DNA from: Clostridiales bacterium
GTDB lineage: Bacteria > Bacillota > Desulfotomaculia > Desulfotomaculales > VENG01
Length of the DNA: 64,000 nt
Direction: 5' to 3'
Assembly (NCBI GenBank): GCA_021736985.1
Contig: JAIPEW010000008.1
Span: 27,893-91,892 of the forward strand
The position numbers and the translations under genes are program-made. Below are positions 63,847 to 64,000 of the stretch, in pieces. Under the pieces are notes generated by a model that saw nothing but the letters and a program-made list of their open reading frames with translations, was not told the origin of the DNA and searched no databases. The first letter of the stretch is position 1, and each line of letters begins with the position of its first letter.

Positions 63847-64000
63847 AACAAAGTTTTCTTATTACTCAGCTTTCGCACCTAGAAAAATGTAATTCATTCA
63901 ACTCCGGTGGTGTTGATGTCCGTTATAGTATAGTACTTGATTTTTTAAAAAAAGCATGAAAAACACCTCAACGTCTGGTATAGTTGGTTTGCCAAGAACC

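Noticed and set aside
63645-63959. 104-aa + strand ORF at the window end
   Set aside because: Runs through the dapA terminator and opposite the better-supported minus-strand transposon tail.

Overview
The window is a chromosomal segment of a low-GC, spore-forming Firmicute, probably a Peptococcaceae/Desulfotomaculum-like clostridium (lineage inferred from gene content and order). Nearly all long ORFs are on the + strand. Order along the window: PLD/DEAD helicase (cut by the left edge) with an overlapping NUDIX gene; accessory genes (DUF3231-like, PAS-GGDEF, thioesterase, an orphan protein); polar amino-acid ABC transporter; MFS transporter, SNase lipoprotein, acyl-CoA ligase and GNAT; a gerA-type germination operon; a Ku/LigD NHEJ locus with a split ligase; dprA-topA-trmFO-xerC-hslVU-codY; rpsB-tsf-pyrH-frr-uppS-cdsA-ytvI-dxr-rseP-ispG-proS; rimP-nusA-ylxR-infB-rbfA-nrnA-truB-ribF-rpsO-pnp; polysaccharide deacetylase, D-Ala-D-Ala carboxypeptidase, M16 peptidase, dUTPase; dapB-dpaAB-asd-dapA. 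I saw no rRNA, tRNA or CRISPR array. I did not find a clear new multi-gene system. The most interesting signals are: (1) a ligase gene split exactly at an in-frame A AAA AAA slippery heptamer; (2) pnp and dapB leaders with a strong Shine-Dalgarno separated from the start codon by 43-51 nt containing a similar AACYGG/CCGGTT hairpin, with the pnp SD able to pair with the bases touching its AUG; (3) two related transposon-like tails (54.3-54.5 kb and 63.7 kb), one of which supplies the SD of the next gene; (4) a near-perfect 44-bp palindrome in a degenerate 0.9-kb intergenic region; and (5) several decayed or unlisted genes (VOC remnant, truncated SDH-type protease, unlisted 56-aa ORF after gerC, gerA with a possible AUU start).
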